The notes: generated by a model from the sequence alone, not told the origin. A stretch of DNA of 64,000 nt from Brachionus rotundiformis (GCA_016802295.1 JAESIW010000138.1:3929085-3993084), one strand, 5' to 3'; positions 1 through 12,575 are shown, counted from the stretch's first letter. Numbers and translations are program-made.

Positions 1-383
1 TTGTGGCAATCGGATGGGGAACATATTCCGAAGATTATGATCATTCAAACTATTTTAAAAATTCTCTGCAGCAAGCAGTCTTCAAGGTCCAAAAGCAAGA
101 CAGCTTGTACTGCAACACAGGGATGATTGGCGATAAATGGGACAAAGAAAAGACTGTTTGTGCATACGACGAAACTCAAACGCCAAAGAGTACCTGCTTC
201 GGGGACTCAGGTGGACCAGTGCTTGCCTATAGAAACCATAAATGGTATCTGTTTGGCATAATTTCATTTGGAAACGATGTTTCAAACAATACAATGAGAA
301 AATGTAATGGCTCACAGCCATTCTATTTTATGAATGTCACAGCTTATTCCGATTGGATTATTGAGACTTTAAAAATTTTATGA
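1..383 (+). CDS. S1 (trypsin-fold) serine protease, 3' exon only
   Basis: C-terminal part of a secreted-type chymotrypsin-fold protease; the upstream exons with the His and Asp of the triad lie outside the window. The visible reading frame opens with the typical IGWG strand and carries the nucleophile motif FGDSGGP at about residues 66-72, Ser69 being the catalytic serine. The residue six before it (position 189 in chymotrypsin numbering) is Ser, not the Asp of trypsins, so a chymotrypsin- or elastase-like preference is more likely; that is inference. The chain ends with the usual C-terminal helix (YSDWI). The codon at position 3 is GTG inside the open frame and is not a start. Two overlapping-type AATAAA signals lie at 434-439 and 447-452, soon after the stop. 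The exact subfamily cannot be told from this fragment. Confidence 0.93.
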   Translation, partial: VAIGWGTYSEDYDHSNYFKNSLQQAVFKVQKQDSLYCNTGMIGDKWDKEKTVCAYDETQTPKSTCFGDSGGPVLAYRNHKWYLFGIISFGNDVSNNTMRKCNGSQPFYFMNVTAYSDWIIETLKIL

Positions 384-2273
384 ATTTATAAAAAATGTAT
401 ATTATTATGTTTAGTTATTTTAAATTTTTTTAAAATAAAATTTTCAAATAAATATCCTATGCTGAGTCCAGACTTGTCTATTGATTGAAAAAAAATTAAT
501 TTAAAAGATTTAATCAGGCGAGATAATTGTTAGGTTTCGCTATTTTTGAATAGAATTATGAGCTTTTGTTATGGATATTTCTTAGATTCAGAGTTTATAG
601 CCAAATTATTTAATAATATTAAAATAGGATTATATTTATCGAGCTTAGTCATCATACTCTTGAATTCAAAATTAATTATTTATTTTCAAAAAGGCTTCTT
701 TTAACAAAAATTTTAAATATTTTTTTTTACTTAAAAATTTTAAATTAAAATCAAAATTGTTGTCTAATTAGCAATTTAAAAATATTCACAGAGTCAAATT
801 TTCAGTGTTTACTTTATTTTCAAAAAAAATTATTAAATTTAGATTTTTGTTTACTGTTACCTATGTAAAAACTAAATAACCATAAAACATATTAAAACAT
901 TTGAAAATATGCGATAGCGATTATTTACTCGTTTCCTGATACAATGAAATAAAAATTAATTGAAATATTTAATCAAATTAAATATTTGATTACCCCAGAC
1001 TTTTTTTCAAATCGAGGAAAATTTAGAAATTTGAATTTTCCTATTTATTGTGAAAAGTAAAAACATTTAATTTTTTTTGATAAAATTTGCTTACATAAAA
1101 AATATAGACCCCGTAGCGTTTGGGAATTTTAATTATTAAATAAACTTAATTTTAGATTTTTATTATTTTTAAGAGTTAAGTAGCTTAGAAGACTACTCGT
1201 TGTTCCATTTAGAGTTTTGAAAAATCAAACTAGTTGATCTAAGTTTTAAAAATTAGTTAAAATAAACATAGTTAAAATTAGTAAATCCTTGGTACGATCG
1301 ATCTCGAAATTAAAAAAGATTAATTAAGTGCTTTTGAATTTCTATCGATCTGGAAAGAGCTTTCAAAGCCAATTAGGTTAAGCAAACTTAGCAACTAACA
1401 TAAATAACTCTTCCCTTAAAATCTTGATATTTTTCAATCAGGAAATGTAAATTTAATTAGGCAAAAAAAAAGTTTTCTAGCCAAATTCTCAATTAGGTAT
1501 TGTCTAAAAAGTGGAATAAAAATTTCGTGATCAGTAATAAGGATACTGATCTATTAAAGGTTTTTTTGGACTAGAAAGAGTCTAAGACCAACTGGGTCAG
1601 TATTGAATTTTAGGTTAACTATTTAATGTGAATACTAGAAAAAATTTTTAATTGTTAAAAAAGTTTACATTCTGAGAACACGGTTGTTTAGCAAATAAAC
1701 AAAAGCTATAATAATAAATAGTAAAAAGACTTAATAGTGTTTTGTTTTGCTTAAAATTATCATCAAAATTTTCAAGAATTAAAAATTGCTTGAAAGGATT
1801 TGTCAGGAGCATAGAAATAAATTTACCTTTATTGTTTGGATTTTGTGAATCACTAAGTCATAATTGTTTTTATGTAAAGCAACTCTTGTAGCATTATTTT
1901 TTATTTTATAAATAACAAGTAGTTGACTGACTATACTTGAAGATTTTATGTTTAATAGTAAGCTAATTAAGTGCTAATTTACCAAGTATCCAAGTAATGC
2001 ATTGTGATTTACACAATTTGACCAAGTTGATTTTTAAATTTAGTTCAATTGGGCAAAAATTGAACAAGAGCTCTGAAAATAGTAAATTTCCTTTATTTTT
2101 CCAACCATTTTAATTACCGGTACACAAGTTATTTGCTCACCAAGTTTTCTTCATATTAAATTGCTATTTTTTGTTTAATTAGTTAAAAAAAGATTTCATA
2201 CCATTTATGAAAATGAAATGAGTTAAATGAGTTTTTTTTATTCAATTTTTAGAATAGAATTTATGTGAATAAA
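384..2273. other. Intergenic, AT-rich, no gene seen
   Basis: Apart from the poly(A) signals just after the protease, this stretch is stop-rich in all frames and dominated by A/T runs. I recognise no RNA gene, mobile element or repeat in it. Confidence 0.6.
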
Positions 2274-5170
2274 ATGACCATGGCCATATCAGAGGAAGAC
2301 AACCAAATAGTTCGTAGTATGATACGAAAAAATATCCTGTCATTGATAGACGAAAAAAAAGAAGAATATGAAAATCGAAAAGTTTTCTTAACCCAGTTCA
2401 ATGACAAGTAACTTAGAAAATCAAACCAGAATAGATCTAGCCTTTAAATTTGTAGAGAGGAGGACGAAGGGACAACCGAGATACAGACACTAAACACTGG
2501 CAAGACCGGGGTACTCAAAGAAGGACTAGAGTTCAAATTGCAGCGCAATATTCTGGCAAAGTACCGATACGACGAAGATAAAGTAAAACAGGAATTGGCA
2601 TCTAAACGAAAACAGTTTGAGAATCGGATCAATGTGTGCCAAGATAGACACGCTCAATTGCTGGTCAAACAGGAAAAAAACCAACAATTGATCAGACAAT
2701 ATTCACAGTTTATTAACGAAAAAGAAACTATACGAAAAAGAGCCATAGCTAAATACCAAACAGAGCTTAAACTTCGCTTACAAAAGATGCTCGAGTATGA
2801 TCTTTTGGTCAAGCAATTGGAAGAAGTAAAACAAAATCATCAAGCTTCTACCAAAAAAGTCGAAAAGAACAAGAAATATAAAGAATTTTTGTCCAAAGTA
2901 ATAGACATGCTTCCAGAAAGTACTTTTAAACTTTGTATTTTACTACTGAAACCATTTTTTTATGTGCTTAGATTATCTGGAAGCTGGCGAATCCAAATAT
3001 ACTAGTCTTATGATGCGGCATCAAACTCTTTACGACACCAATCTTGACTTGTTTGAAAATTTAATAGCCAATTCTGATAAATTAAAAGAGCTAAGAACTG
3101 AATATGAGCGATTAATAATTGACCACAATTCCAGCAAGATGACAATAAATAGTAAGCTAAGTGAACTGATGCAAATCAAGGAACAGATTCAATTAAAAAA
3201 CTCAAGAGCTGAAGAAGCATTGATGAAAGATGGTGATAAAAAACGGGAACGAGTAAGATCTAGTTTAAGCTTATTGTTTAAAATTTGTTTTTTAATTGCT
3301 GCTTATAAGTACAATTTTCGACAAAAAATAGAACTAAGATTATATTTTTTTTTCTAAACAAAAACTTTTTTAAAAAAATGAGAAAAATTTATTTTAAAAA
3401 AACGATTCATTCATATATTTAAAAAAAATTATTTTAAAATTGTACTTAAAACTATGACATCTATTTTTATTATTAAAATTTTTTGTATTAAATCAAAAGA
3501 AAGCTTAAGTCTTGTGATTAAAACTGAGAAATTTCTAAAAACCCAAAAAATATATGAAAATTTAACTAGTTGAATGTTTACAAAGAGTTTACGAAAATTT
3601 TTCCTAAATGTGTCAAAAATTTTCAATTAGTATCGGATTAATTTTTATCTTTTATTAATTTAAACTTAAAATTTAAATTAAATGATGTAAATATATAGAA
3701 GCCACAAGAACCAAGATATATTTTAAATTTTAGTTATTTATATGAAATTTGACTTTTACTAAGATTGAATACACAAATACAAAATTAAACCAGAATGTAA
3801 AAAGCAATTTTAAAATTACGTAATAATATACTCTCTTAAACTGAGATTATATTAAATTAAATAAAATTATGTTTAATTTGTTAAGAAGCAATAAAATTTT
3901 TTTAAAAAAGATATCATTTATAAAAGTAATTTACTAATAAATCAAAAATTTAGCTTTTTAATCAAAAGATTTCATAAGAAATCCTTTTTAAATTTTAATT
4001 AAATTTTATTTATAAAAAAGTATACTTATTAAATAGATTAGACTGAATTGAGAATAAATAACACAGTTGTTGAACAATAATGAAATAAAGTAGCAGTTTA
4101 ATGAAAATTAATACAGTTAGAATTGAAAAAGCCCAAAGATTTAGTTTCTTTTTTGAAATTTAAAATATCACTTAAGCAATTTACTTGTTAAGCTTTTTTG
4201 TTTGGATCATCTGAGCTCAAATGCTGGTAAAAGTAATTAAATTGGTCTTGGATTTATAAACCTTTTGTTCTTGAATTTTTCCTATCTTGTTCCTACCTGA
4301 AGATTAACATTCTTTATTTAAAAAATGTGTCATGTCAATCTAAATTGACTCAAATAAGTTTAAATTTTGACAAGATACCAGTATCCAGATTAAGACAAAG
4401 AGTATTTAATAAGAATTAGTAATATGCAAATTCTAAGATTTATTAAACTTGGTAAATTATTATATGAAACTTGGTATTGGTACCGCAAGTTTTTTTGAGA
4501 TAATTTTGTCTTATTTAGGAATTTATTAAATTCAAATCTTTTTTGGACTGTTTTTAATCAAAGCTTCTGGAAAAAATTTTATCTTAATATCAGAAACTTA
4601 GTACGCCCAAATACCAATGTGTTCAATTAACGAAATAATATTTGATATTTAGTTCGTAGTTAAACAATATCAACTATAAAAGAATTTTTATTGCCAATAA
4701 TTATCGGAGATTGCTTCCTTTTCCTAATTTTTGGGTCAAAAAAGGCTTCATTTCTAATCATTTTAACTTAAAATTATTTATTACATTTAATTTTTTTATT
4801 TTTTTTTTAAAAATCATATTTCAACTTATTTGAATAGATAAATAAATTACTATTTAAACATATTAAAATTATCGAATATATTTTTGAATATATCTTTTTA
4901 AGGTATTAGACATGTCGAGAATAATGTGGGGTATAGACAACTTAGCTGAAAAATCATATGATAAAAGAAGATACAGCAACAAACCTTTGGAAACAATGAG
5001 TGCTCTTGAAAAATTAGATGTCATAAAAGTAAATTAATTGACATTTTTTATAAAAAATGAAAATTTATCGTCTATGAAAGGACTATTTAATAAAAACGAA
5101 AGATATCTACAAAACGGTCAAGGAAAAAACAAGTCAAAGTGCCACAATGGAACAAGAAAAATTTGACTAA
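2274..5170 (+). CDS. CCDC42/CFAP73-like coiled-coil ciliary protein (DUF4200), five exons
   Basis: Exons by GT/AG and phase: 2274-2407, 2456-2919, 2972-3252, 4903-5028, 5081-5170. They join without a frame break into 364 residues, close to human CCDC42 and CFAP73 (just over 300). The protein is almost all charged coiled coil. The central part has the family pattern QYSQFINEKETIRKRA, followed by KYKEFLSKVIDMLPE, a tyrosine-containing NYLE segment, and a C-terminal MWGIDNL element. Relatives sit in motile cilia: CFAP73 is linked to the modified inner arm dynein complex of axonemes, and CCDC42 to sperm flagella. A role in the motile axoneme is therefore expected from family knowledge. The start is the first ATG in frame; an in-frame second Met follows two codons later. 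Introns 1, 2 and 4 are 48-52 bp, whereas intron 3 is 1650 bp. AATAAA at 5237-5242. Confidence 0.85.
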
Positions 5171-7281
5171 ATTTGTTTCAAATCTTTAGTATTTAATTTT
5201 ATTGTTTTATATTCAATACTCATTCCGGAAAATTGTAATAAAAATAATTCAAATTCAAATTAACTCATGATTAATTTAATTGTAAAATTTATTGCAAAAC
5301 AAATATTAACTGAGATAAATTTGTTTTAGATTTTTTTCATAATTGATTTCAATTAAAAATATTTAAATTTTAGAAAACAAGTATTATGATTAATTGTATA
5401 AATACCGATTTATTTTAATTTTTATTTGATATTAATTACTAATTTTCAAACACTATTTAAAAGAACTCAAAATTTTTTTTGAAACAAAGCTTTAAATTGT
5501 TTTAAAGATATTTTGCTAAGACTTTATTTTAAATGCCTACTTTTTTAAAGGACATGAATTTTTTTAAATTAATTTTTAAAGTTTAAATTTTTCTAGTTAT
5601 AAAATCATTTCGAAATAAGTACATAATGATTATAAAATTTTTATTCGAATCAAATCATTTTTAATTATAAATCATTTTGTTTAAAACTTTTCAATAATTG
5701 TTTTGTTTTTAAGTAATTTTTAAATGTTTAAGGCCATTAAACATCAAAATAAAATATTTTCAATTGCTGTAATTATTTTCAAAATTTAGTTGTTTAATTA
5801 AAATAAATCTTTAATTTTTAATTGAATATGGTCGTTATTCGTTAAGTCATTATTTTAAAGATGAAAAAACTTATTATGCAAGAATTTAAATCGCTATATA
5901 TTTCGATTTTTTAATTTCATTAAAATAAAATAGAACAATTAAAAATAAATTGCTTAGTAAGGAAATATTTATTAATTTTGGATCAACTCATGAGTTTAAT
6001 GATACATTTTTAGATTTCTTTATTAATAAAAATCGATATTTTCCCAAATAAAAATTTCGTTTGCTTTACTCTTTTGAAAATCTTAAAGTCCATAAAATTA
6101 TTAATTTTTGTTAATAATTTGTCATAAATTTTTCATTCAACTTCATCAAAAGAAAAAGTTCACGATTAATTAATCGTAGCCTATTTAAACATATTTAGCA
6201 AGTACCTTAATTAAGCATATTTTTGGATTTTTATTTTTCAGTATTAGGTTTTGAATATTGTAAAAATTAAAGCCGTATTTAATTTTTGGGAAAATATTCT
6301 TCTTAATTCTTTTGAACACCACGCTTACCTTTAGCATCAGCAAGATTTTTGAGAAAAATATAAATATAATTATGATTATAAGTAAGCAAATATTAATTTT
6401 TAAAATATTATAAAATCTTGTAGGTTTTAACTTAAATTGAACAAAACCTCAACGAGATGATCCTCTAGGCATTTTTATGCAATCATATTAACTTTGAAAA
6501 TTATAATATTCTAATGCGAATAATTTTGGTCTCTCTAGACGAATTTAAAATTATCTTTAAAATTTCTAAGAAATTTCTTTATTATTGTATTAAAAAGCGT
6601 TAGTTTTAGATATTTATTCTTTAATCTTACGTGACGTATTTGCATGACTAAGAATCCAATACTTAAATTTAAAATGAAATAAAAATTCTAGCTCGATAAA
6701 ATGTAATCATACTTTTTGCATTCAAAAAATTAAATCACTTAATTTAGTTGAAAAACAATCAGATAAATAGTTTTTATAATTTTACATATAAATTAAGATT
6801 TAAAATGGAAAAATTGGCTAAATATTGGTTCTCTGTAATTAAATAGTAAATATTTTTTTCGAAAAAATATCAGCCCACTACTTCAAACTTAAAAACTTAA
6901 GAGACCTATTAAAAGATTTTTTAATTTTTTGAATCATTCGATTTTCTAAGACCATTTTTGAGTTATATTTTTCTTGTATATAATTTATTAAATGGGGTTT
7001 ATGTGCTAATTTGAAATATATGTTGTAATCATAAAAGAGTCACCGTTCGCTCCATATATTTCTGATTTTGCATTGTACACTTTCTAGGCTTTTTTCAATA
7101 TCTTCAACCTAAATTTTAGTTAAAATAAAATTTAGTAATTAATTCATATAATTTTGAAATTAAGTTTTTAATTTATTGTAATTTTTATTATTTTAATTGT
7201 TAGCGCATTAGGAAAGATTTTATTTTAAAAAATTGATCAAATAAAGTTTTAAAAGTTTAGAAATTATGCTCGAGCAGACAA
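5171..7281. other. Intergenic, AT-rich, no gene seen
   Basis: About 2.1 kb of A/T-rich sequence between two plus-strand genes. Only the poly(A) signal of the upstream gene stands out. No coding potential, repeat boundary or RNA fold was recognised by eye. Confidence 0.6.
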
Positions 7282-8812
7282 ATGGCTTATCAAGAGCAAC
7301 AAGATGATAAAATTATGAAATTAAGCACATCAACGAATTTAAAAATATTGATATGTACCGAAAGTTTTCATCCATATACCAGTGGAATAGCGCGCAGGTT
7401 CAAAGAGATTATAGTGCGTCTAGCCGAGCGCCATCACCAAATTCATGTAATCACTGGATGCAAAGTAATTTAAAAATTAAATTAAAATTTTCAAAACTCA
7501 ATTAATATTTGCATCAGGGATGTGAATCTTTGACCAATGATCCAAAAATATTCACTCAAATCTCATTTAGCCGATTGTATGCATTAGAGTTCAAAAATTC
7601 CTTAGACTGCGCACTACCTTTTCTATTACCTCAGGTAATTTGAAAAAAATAGTTATATTATTTGTTCTATTATTTATCCAATTTATTTAGTATGGAATTT
7701 TAAAAGCTATTTTAGAATTCAAGCCAGACGTAATTCATTGTGTCGAACATTCTCCTGCAGCTACATTTTGTGCTTCAATAGCCATTTGTTTGAATATTCC
7801 CATTGTTTGGTCAAGCCATACGAATTTGGACTATTACATTCCATTGTACATAAAGCCCTTGATAGCACCCTTTAGTCTTTGGATTTACCAGAAATTGCGG
7901 CGAACTTTTCTGAATTTGGCAGACTATAATTTGACAGTGAGTAGCGATTTTGCCAAATTACTAGTTGAAAATGGAATTAAGCAAGAAGTACATGTATGGA
8001 GAACAGGTGTCGATTCGAAAATGTTTAATCCGGCTTATAGAAGCCTTGAAATGAGAGTTAAAATGTTCAATGGTCATTATTCACCAAATAAAACTCTTTT
8101 GGTCTCTGTAGGGCGTTTGTCACCAGAAAAAAAATTCGAATTTCTGCTAGAAATATTGAAAAAAAATCCTCAGGCTTTTTTATGTATTGTAGGCGGTGGT
8201 CCCTACATTGAGCATTTAAGACCACTGTTCCCGGAAAAACAAGCTCATTTCATAGGATTCTTACAAGGCGAAGAGCTCGCTTCGGCTTATGCATCAGCAG
8301 ACTATTTTGTATATGCTTCAGTTTCGGAAACTTTTGGACAAGTCTATTTAGAGGCCATGAGTAGCGGGATACCAGTCGTGTCGGCTGAGGGCAAACAAAT
8401 GAAGGAGTTTTTTAAAGATGGAATTCATGGTTATACTTGGAGACCTAATGATGCAGACGATGCTTGCAATGCTTTGCAAAAAGCGATCAATAATAGAGCC
8501 ACATTGGTAGACAATTGTCGCCAAAATGCCTTAAATCACTCCTGGGATGCGGCCGCTTATCAAATTGAAGATGTATATTATAAAGTAAAAAATAACAAGA
8601 AGAAAAATTTTAATCTAAAAGGCCTTTATTGCTTTTTTAAATGGTTTTTGTTGCAGTTAATGATCCTTTTGTTCATGGTTCCATTTATGAATGTCGCAAG
8701 ACCAGCTAATAAACCAACAAAGAATAAATTGAATACTAAATCAGGTTTTAAATATTTTTTCTCACTTCTTATGATAACTGTTTTTTTGGGCCTTTTTCTA
8801 AATTTTTGTTAA
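7282..8812 (+). CDS. GT4-family glycosyltransferase, SQD2/MgtA-like, with C-terminal membrane anchor
   Basis: Exons 7282-7464, 7518-7634 and 7691-8812 (introns 53 and 56 bp, all phase 0) give 473 residues. The GT-B fold shows at both ends. The N-terminal Rossmann half starts ILICTESFHPYTSGIARRF. The C-terminal half has VGRLSPEKK (Gly241, Arg242, Lys247 expected at the donor phosphates), IVGGGPY, GFLQGEELASAYASAD and the EX7E motif at Glu313/Glu321 in SETFGQVYLEAMSSG. These blocks resemble plant/cyanobacterial sulfoquinovosyltransferase SQD2 and bacterial MgtA-type mannosyltransferases more than the usual animal GT4 enzymes (PIGA, ALG2, ALG11). Two hydrophobic segments at about 412-434 and 453-471 would tether the enzyme to a membrane with almost no tail. 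Donor and acceptor are unknown; a glycolipid product is inference. An ATG at 7267 is out of frame and short, so 7282 is preferred. Confidence 0.87.
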
Positions 8813-9288
8813 TTTTTTTTGTATAATGTTTGAAAATTTTTCCTGGTGATATTTTTATATTTAGCTTTTTTAAACTTTTTAAATTTTGATATTTTTAAAA
8901 TAAACCGTCAACGAAACTAAAAAAAGATAAATAATAAAGATTAAATACAAAAATTAATATATATTTTATCAAGTAGTCTAACAAGCTTATTTCTATTATA
9001 ATTTTTTATTCAAATGATTCATATTTTTTATTCAGATTATCATCTAGTTTACCTAAGCTAATATTTTTTAATTTTTATCATTATCAGTTTATTTTTTTTT
9101 TATAATTTTGGTTTAAGAAAAGTTTAATATTTTAAAAAATTTTAAAAATCATAATCGATTTTTTTATTCTCATTTTTAAAAAGCTTCACACGAATAAATT
9201 TTAACAATTTTTATCTTCACATTAACTTATATTTGCCTTTAATTATAAATTCTAAACATTCTTTAAAATTTATCAAAAAAATCTAAAA
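8813..9288. other. Intergenic, AT-rich
   Basis: 476 bp between the glycosyltransferase stop and the next start. Long A/T runs only; no distinct element recognised. Confidence 0.6.
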
Positions 9289-10662
9289 ATGGAAAAAAAT
9301 AATGCTTCAAAAAGAGATTTTGGATCATTTCATAGTTCAAATGTGGAAGAATTAATCCATGCTTCAGAATCTGTTTACTATTCACCAAATCTTAATGTAG
9401 TATTTAAATCAGCCCATTTTGGCGAACTTAAATTTGGTTCTTCAGACCTTAAAAATCAACTTTTCTGCCTTGACGATAGTTTTTGCTTCCTAAATCATGG
9501 AGCTTTTGGTCTAACATTTAAACCAGTACTTGATTATGTTCATGAATGGAAATGTTATGCAGAGTCACAGCCTCTGAGATTTTATGATCGTCAAATAATG
9601 CCTTTACTTGTAGATTTAATAAGAAAATTTGCAACAATGATTTTTAAATGCTTGCCAAATGAATTAGCTTTGGTCGAGAACTGCACATTTGCATTTAATT
9701 CCTTAATTTCAAGCTTAGATTTGAATTCAGGAGACAAAATTTTCATATTTAGTACGACTTATGGAGTTTATAAGAAAATTTTGAAAGACTATTGTTCACA
9801 GAAGAAAATCATCCTTATCGAAGAATCAATTAATTTTCCAATAATTAGTCAAGAGGATCTGGATAATAAGACTCTGGGAAAGTTTAAATCAATTTTAAAT
9901 AGTGATGAAAAGGAGAAAAGAATTAAACTAGTTCTGGTTGATCATGTTCCAAGTAACCAACCATTTTTGATGCCAATTGAAAAGATCTCTGAATATTGTA
10001 AATCTAAAAGGTCTGATGTTTTATTTGTGGTCGATGCGGCTCATAGTCTTGGCTCAGTAACCGATTTTACTTTAAACAGATATCCAAATATAGACATAAT
10101 GTTCACCAATTGTCACAAATGGTTCTGTGGACCAAAAGGGACAGGATTTTTGTATGTTAAGAAGAATAGTTTCAAAATTAGGCCTTCTGTTCAATCACAC
10201 GGAATAAATTCAGGATTCAATTCAGAGTTTATTTGGTCTGGTTTAAAAGATTATTCAATTTTCCTTGGTTTATATGCTAATCTGGAATTGTGGTTAAATT
10301 GCTTTGGTGGATTTGAAGAACCGATCAAATATTGCTATAATTTAATTAGACAGGCTAGTGAATATTTGAAAGACTTGTGGGAGACAAGTTACATGGTTGA
10401 CCCGAGTTTGTGCTCTACAATGGTCTGTGTACGCCTCCCGGATAAATTTGTGAGAAACATTATTAAAGACGATCGCTTGGAGTCTGGTTATTCTTATGAC
10501 GATGCGGAAACAATTCAGAATTATTTTTATTTTAAGCACAAAATAGAAGTTCCAATTAAATATATTAATAGATCTTTGTTTGTTAGACTATCTGCTCATA
10601 TCTATAACAAAATTGGGGACTATGAATTTTTAGGCCATGTTGTTATGGAAAATAATAAATAA
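9289..10662 (+). CDS. Class V PLP enzyme, isopenicillin-N epimerase / cysteine desulfhydrase-like
   Basis: A single uninterrupted frame of 457 residues. The fold-type I, class V signature is clear: an N-terminal FLNHGAFG segment that approaches the cofactor, FNSLISSLDLNSGD, then VVDAAHSLG with Asp249 (pyridine nitrogen) and His252, and TNCHKWFCGPKGTGF with Lys277 as the PLP-binding lysine. The nearest known groups are isopenicillin-N epimerase-like proteins, plant L-cysteine desulfhydrase (LCD) and hercynylcysteine sulfoxide lyase. All handle amino acids through a PLP Schiff base, but the substrate cannot be read from the sequence. No signal peptide is seen, so it is probably cytosolic. The lack of introns contrasts with its upstream neighbour and suits a retrocopy or an acquired gene. 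The start is the first Met of the open frame, with an A-rich leader. Confidence 0.88.
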   Translation: MEKNNASKRDFGSFHSSNVEELIHASESVYYSPNLNVVFKSAHFGELKFGSSDLKNQLFCLDDSFCFLNHGAFGLTFKPVLDYVHEWKCYAESQPLRFYDRQIMPLLVDLIRKFATMIFKCLPNELALVENCTFAFNSLISSLDLNSGDKIFIFSTTYGVYKKILKDYCSQKKIILIEESINFPIISQEDLDNKTLGKFKSILNSDEKEKRIKLVLVDHVPSNQPFLMPIEKISEYCKSKRSDVLFVVDAAHSLGSVTDFTLNRYPNIDIMFTNCHKWFCGPKGTGFLYVKKNSFKIRPSVQSHGINSGFNSEFIWSGLKDYSIFLGLYANLELWLNCFGGFEEPIKYCYNLIRQASEYLKDLWETSYMVDPSLCSTMVCVRLPDKFVRNIIKDDRLESGYSYDDAETIQNYFYFKHKIEVPIKYINRSLFVRLSAHIYNKIGDYEFLGHVVMENNK

Positions 10663-12575
10663 ATTTTTTTAAAATCAAACTATGTTAATAGTTTTCAAAT
10701 ATACAAAATCATGTAAAGACTGCTTAATTAGCTTTTTTTGGTATTTTTAAAAGCATGACTATTCTATGAGTCAAATAATTTATTTACCAAATAGAAATAT
10801 TCAAGGAAAATAAAAATAAAGTCTTACAAAACTATTCCATCTCCCATTCAGAGCGACAATCACTCTCAATCAGACTTGTTTATGATTATAAAAGCCGATC
10901 TTCAAAATCACTTTGGGTTTTATTGAAAAATAATACAATATGATAAAATAATCAAAATATTCAAAATTCCAGTAATGGTTAATGAAATTGAGATTTTTCA
11001 ACCAGCAAAAAACAAAGAGGAAGATCAAAAAAGAATTGAATTTTATCAGTATTGGATACGGCCAGACGAATCCGGTCAATTTGGCCGACGGTTTTTAGCG
11101 GTCACTTGGTCGATCAACAAGACGGTTCAATTTTAATAAAATATTTTAATGAAATAGTTTTTATTTCTTAAATTTTATTTATGACCGCCCATATTTTTTT
11201 TGACCGTATTTTTATACGGTCATAGATTGGACCATCAAGCCTGCTTACAGGTTGGCCGGCTAAGCGGACACTGTCACAGTTTTAAAAATTTTTGGCCGGA
11301 TTTGGCTCCGCTTGCACGCATTCCAACACTATTTTTTATCCTCATTTATGATTCACATTTCTGTTTTTTTGTCTTCTAAATAATTTTTCTGTACGATAAA
11401 ATTAGATAATTAGCTGAAAAAAAAATTTAGAAGATAAAAAGAAACACTTCTCAAATACATTTAATTGAATTATTGGGATTAGGACTTAGATGGTTTTCCT
11501 CTAATAATCCAAAGGAACTAAATTTTCTAGAATATTTTCATATTCATTCTTCAATTCGAGAAAAATCTACAAGATTATTCAAAAATTTATCTGCCAAAGT
11601 AATTCTGGGATAAAATCATAATATATTATTTTAGTTAAGCAGAAGAAACAGATCAGTACTTTAATTCTAGTTATCATAGGCAATATGGTAACGGCTTACA
11701 AAGGTGCCATCTTAGAAGATTGTTGTAAGTCCTTCTGAAAATGGTGAACTCAGAATTCAATATAAAGTTTGAATCAATTTATAAATTGGGAAAATAAGAC
11801 TTGCTGTACAATATTTTACCAGAGCTGGACAGAGAAAAGACTAAGAAAAATAAGCATAGTATGAAAATATAAATCGTAAACAGTCAAGTTCGACCTGAAC
11901 CCAATCCTACATTACTCATGTTCCATAGTATGGAACATTCAAGCTATGAATGCAAAACAAATCTCCGAAATTTATCTAATCAGAAAATTAGTTAATTGGG
12001 CATCCTGAACAAAAATATATTTATATTTCTCTCAGATCTCTTTACGGCTAGTGCTTTATAATAATTAAATAGGGTACCAGAAGATAAAATATGAAAAAGA
12101 ATTATGAATTTAGTAGCTTAAAAAATGAAATCAAGGGCTATCTGACTCACAAACATTTTTTTTGTAATTTTTAAGTTACAAATAAAAATTTCACCATTGA
12201 TTTCCATTCATTGATATCAACAATCATAAAAAGCTTTAAAAACTTAAATAAAATAAGGGTTTTTTTGTTATCCAAACAAAATTTAAATAATATCAGTCAT
12301 AATCCAATATTTTTCCACTTGATTCAATTTTTGTAGTAATTTAGTTAATATGTGAATCTATCCGAGATATAAAGGCTAAGCAATTTATCATCTGACTTGT
12401 TGGAATGATTATTTTACGAATAAGTACAAATTTACAAAAAAATTAAAAATTTTATCTAGAATATTTTATTTATAATTAAAAAACGTAATTTTATTTTTAT
12501 TCTGTACAATTAAGAGATTGTACGATCAATCAAGTTTAAAAAAAGATATGATATAAAAATGTAAAAATTATTTTT
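10663..12575. other. Intergenic with hAT-like element and possible degenerate repeats
   Basis: 1.9 kb without an intact gene. It contains the short GC-richer element at 11047-11331 (separate entry). The part from about 11460 to 12060 is less A/T-monotonous than its surroundings and may be decayed repeat DNA, including a short palindrome around GTTCCATAGTATGGAAC near 11920. I could not assign it to a family. Confidence 0.5.
11047..11331. mobile_element. Short non-autonomous hAT-like DNA transposon (MITE)
   Basis: The segment begins CAGTATTGGATACG and ends CGCATTCCAACACTA, imperfect inverted ends of the CAGTGTTGG type common in hAT elements. Subterminal blocks also match in inverted orientation (AATCCGGTCAA near the left end, TTGGCCGGATTT near the right). 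The eight bases flanking each side are AATTTTAT and TTTTTTAT, a plausible 8-bp target duplication with two mismatches. The interior has an 8-bp-arm hairpin GACCGTAT-TTT-ATACGGTC at about 11203-11222. There is no coding capacity. The GC content stands out against the flanks. Confidence 0.6.

Noticed and set aside
3..5. GTG as the start of the first gene
   Set aside because: It is a valine codon inside a truncated protease exon; the true start is upstream of the window.
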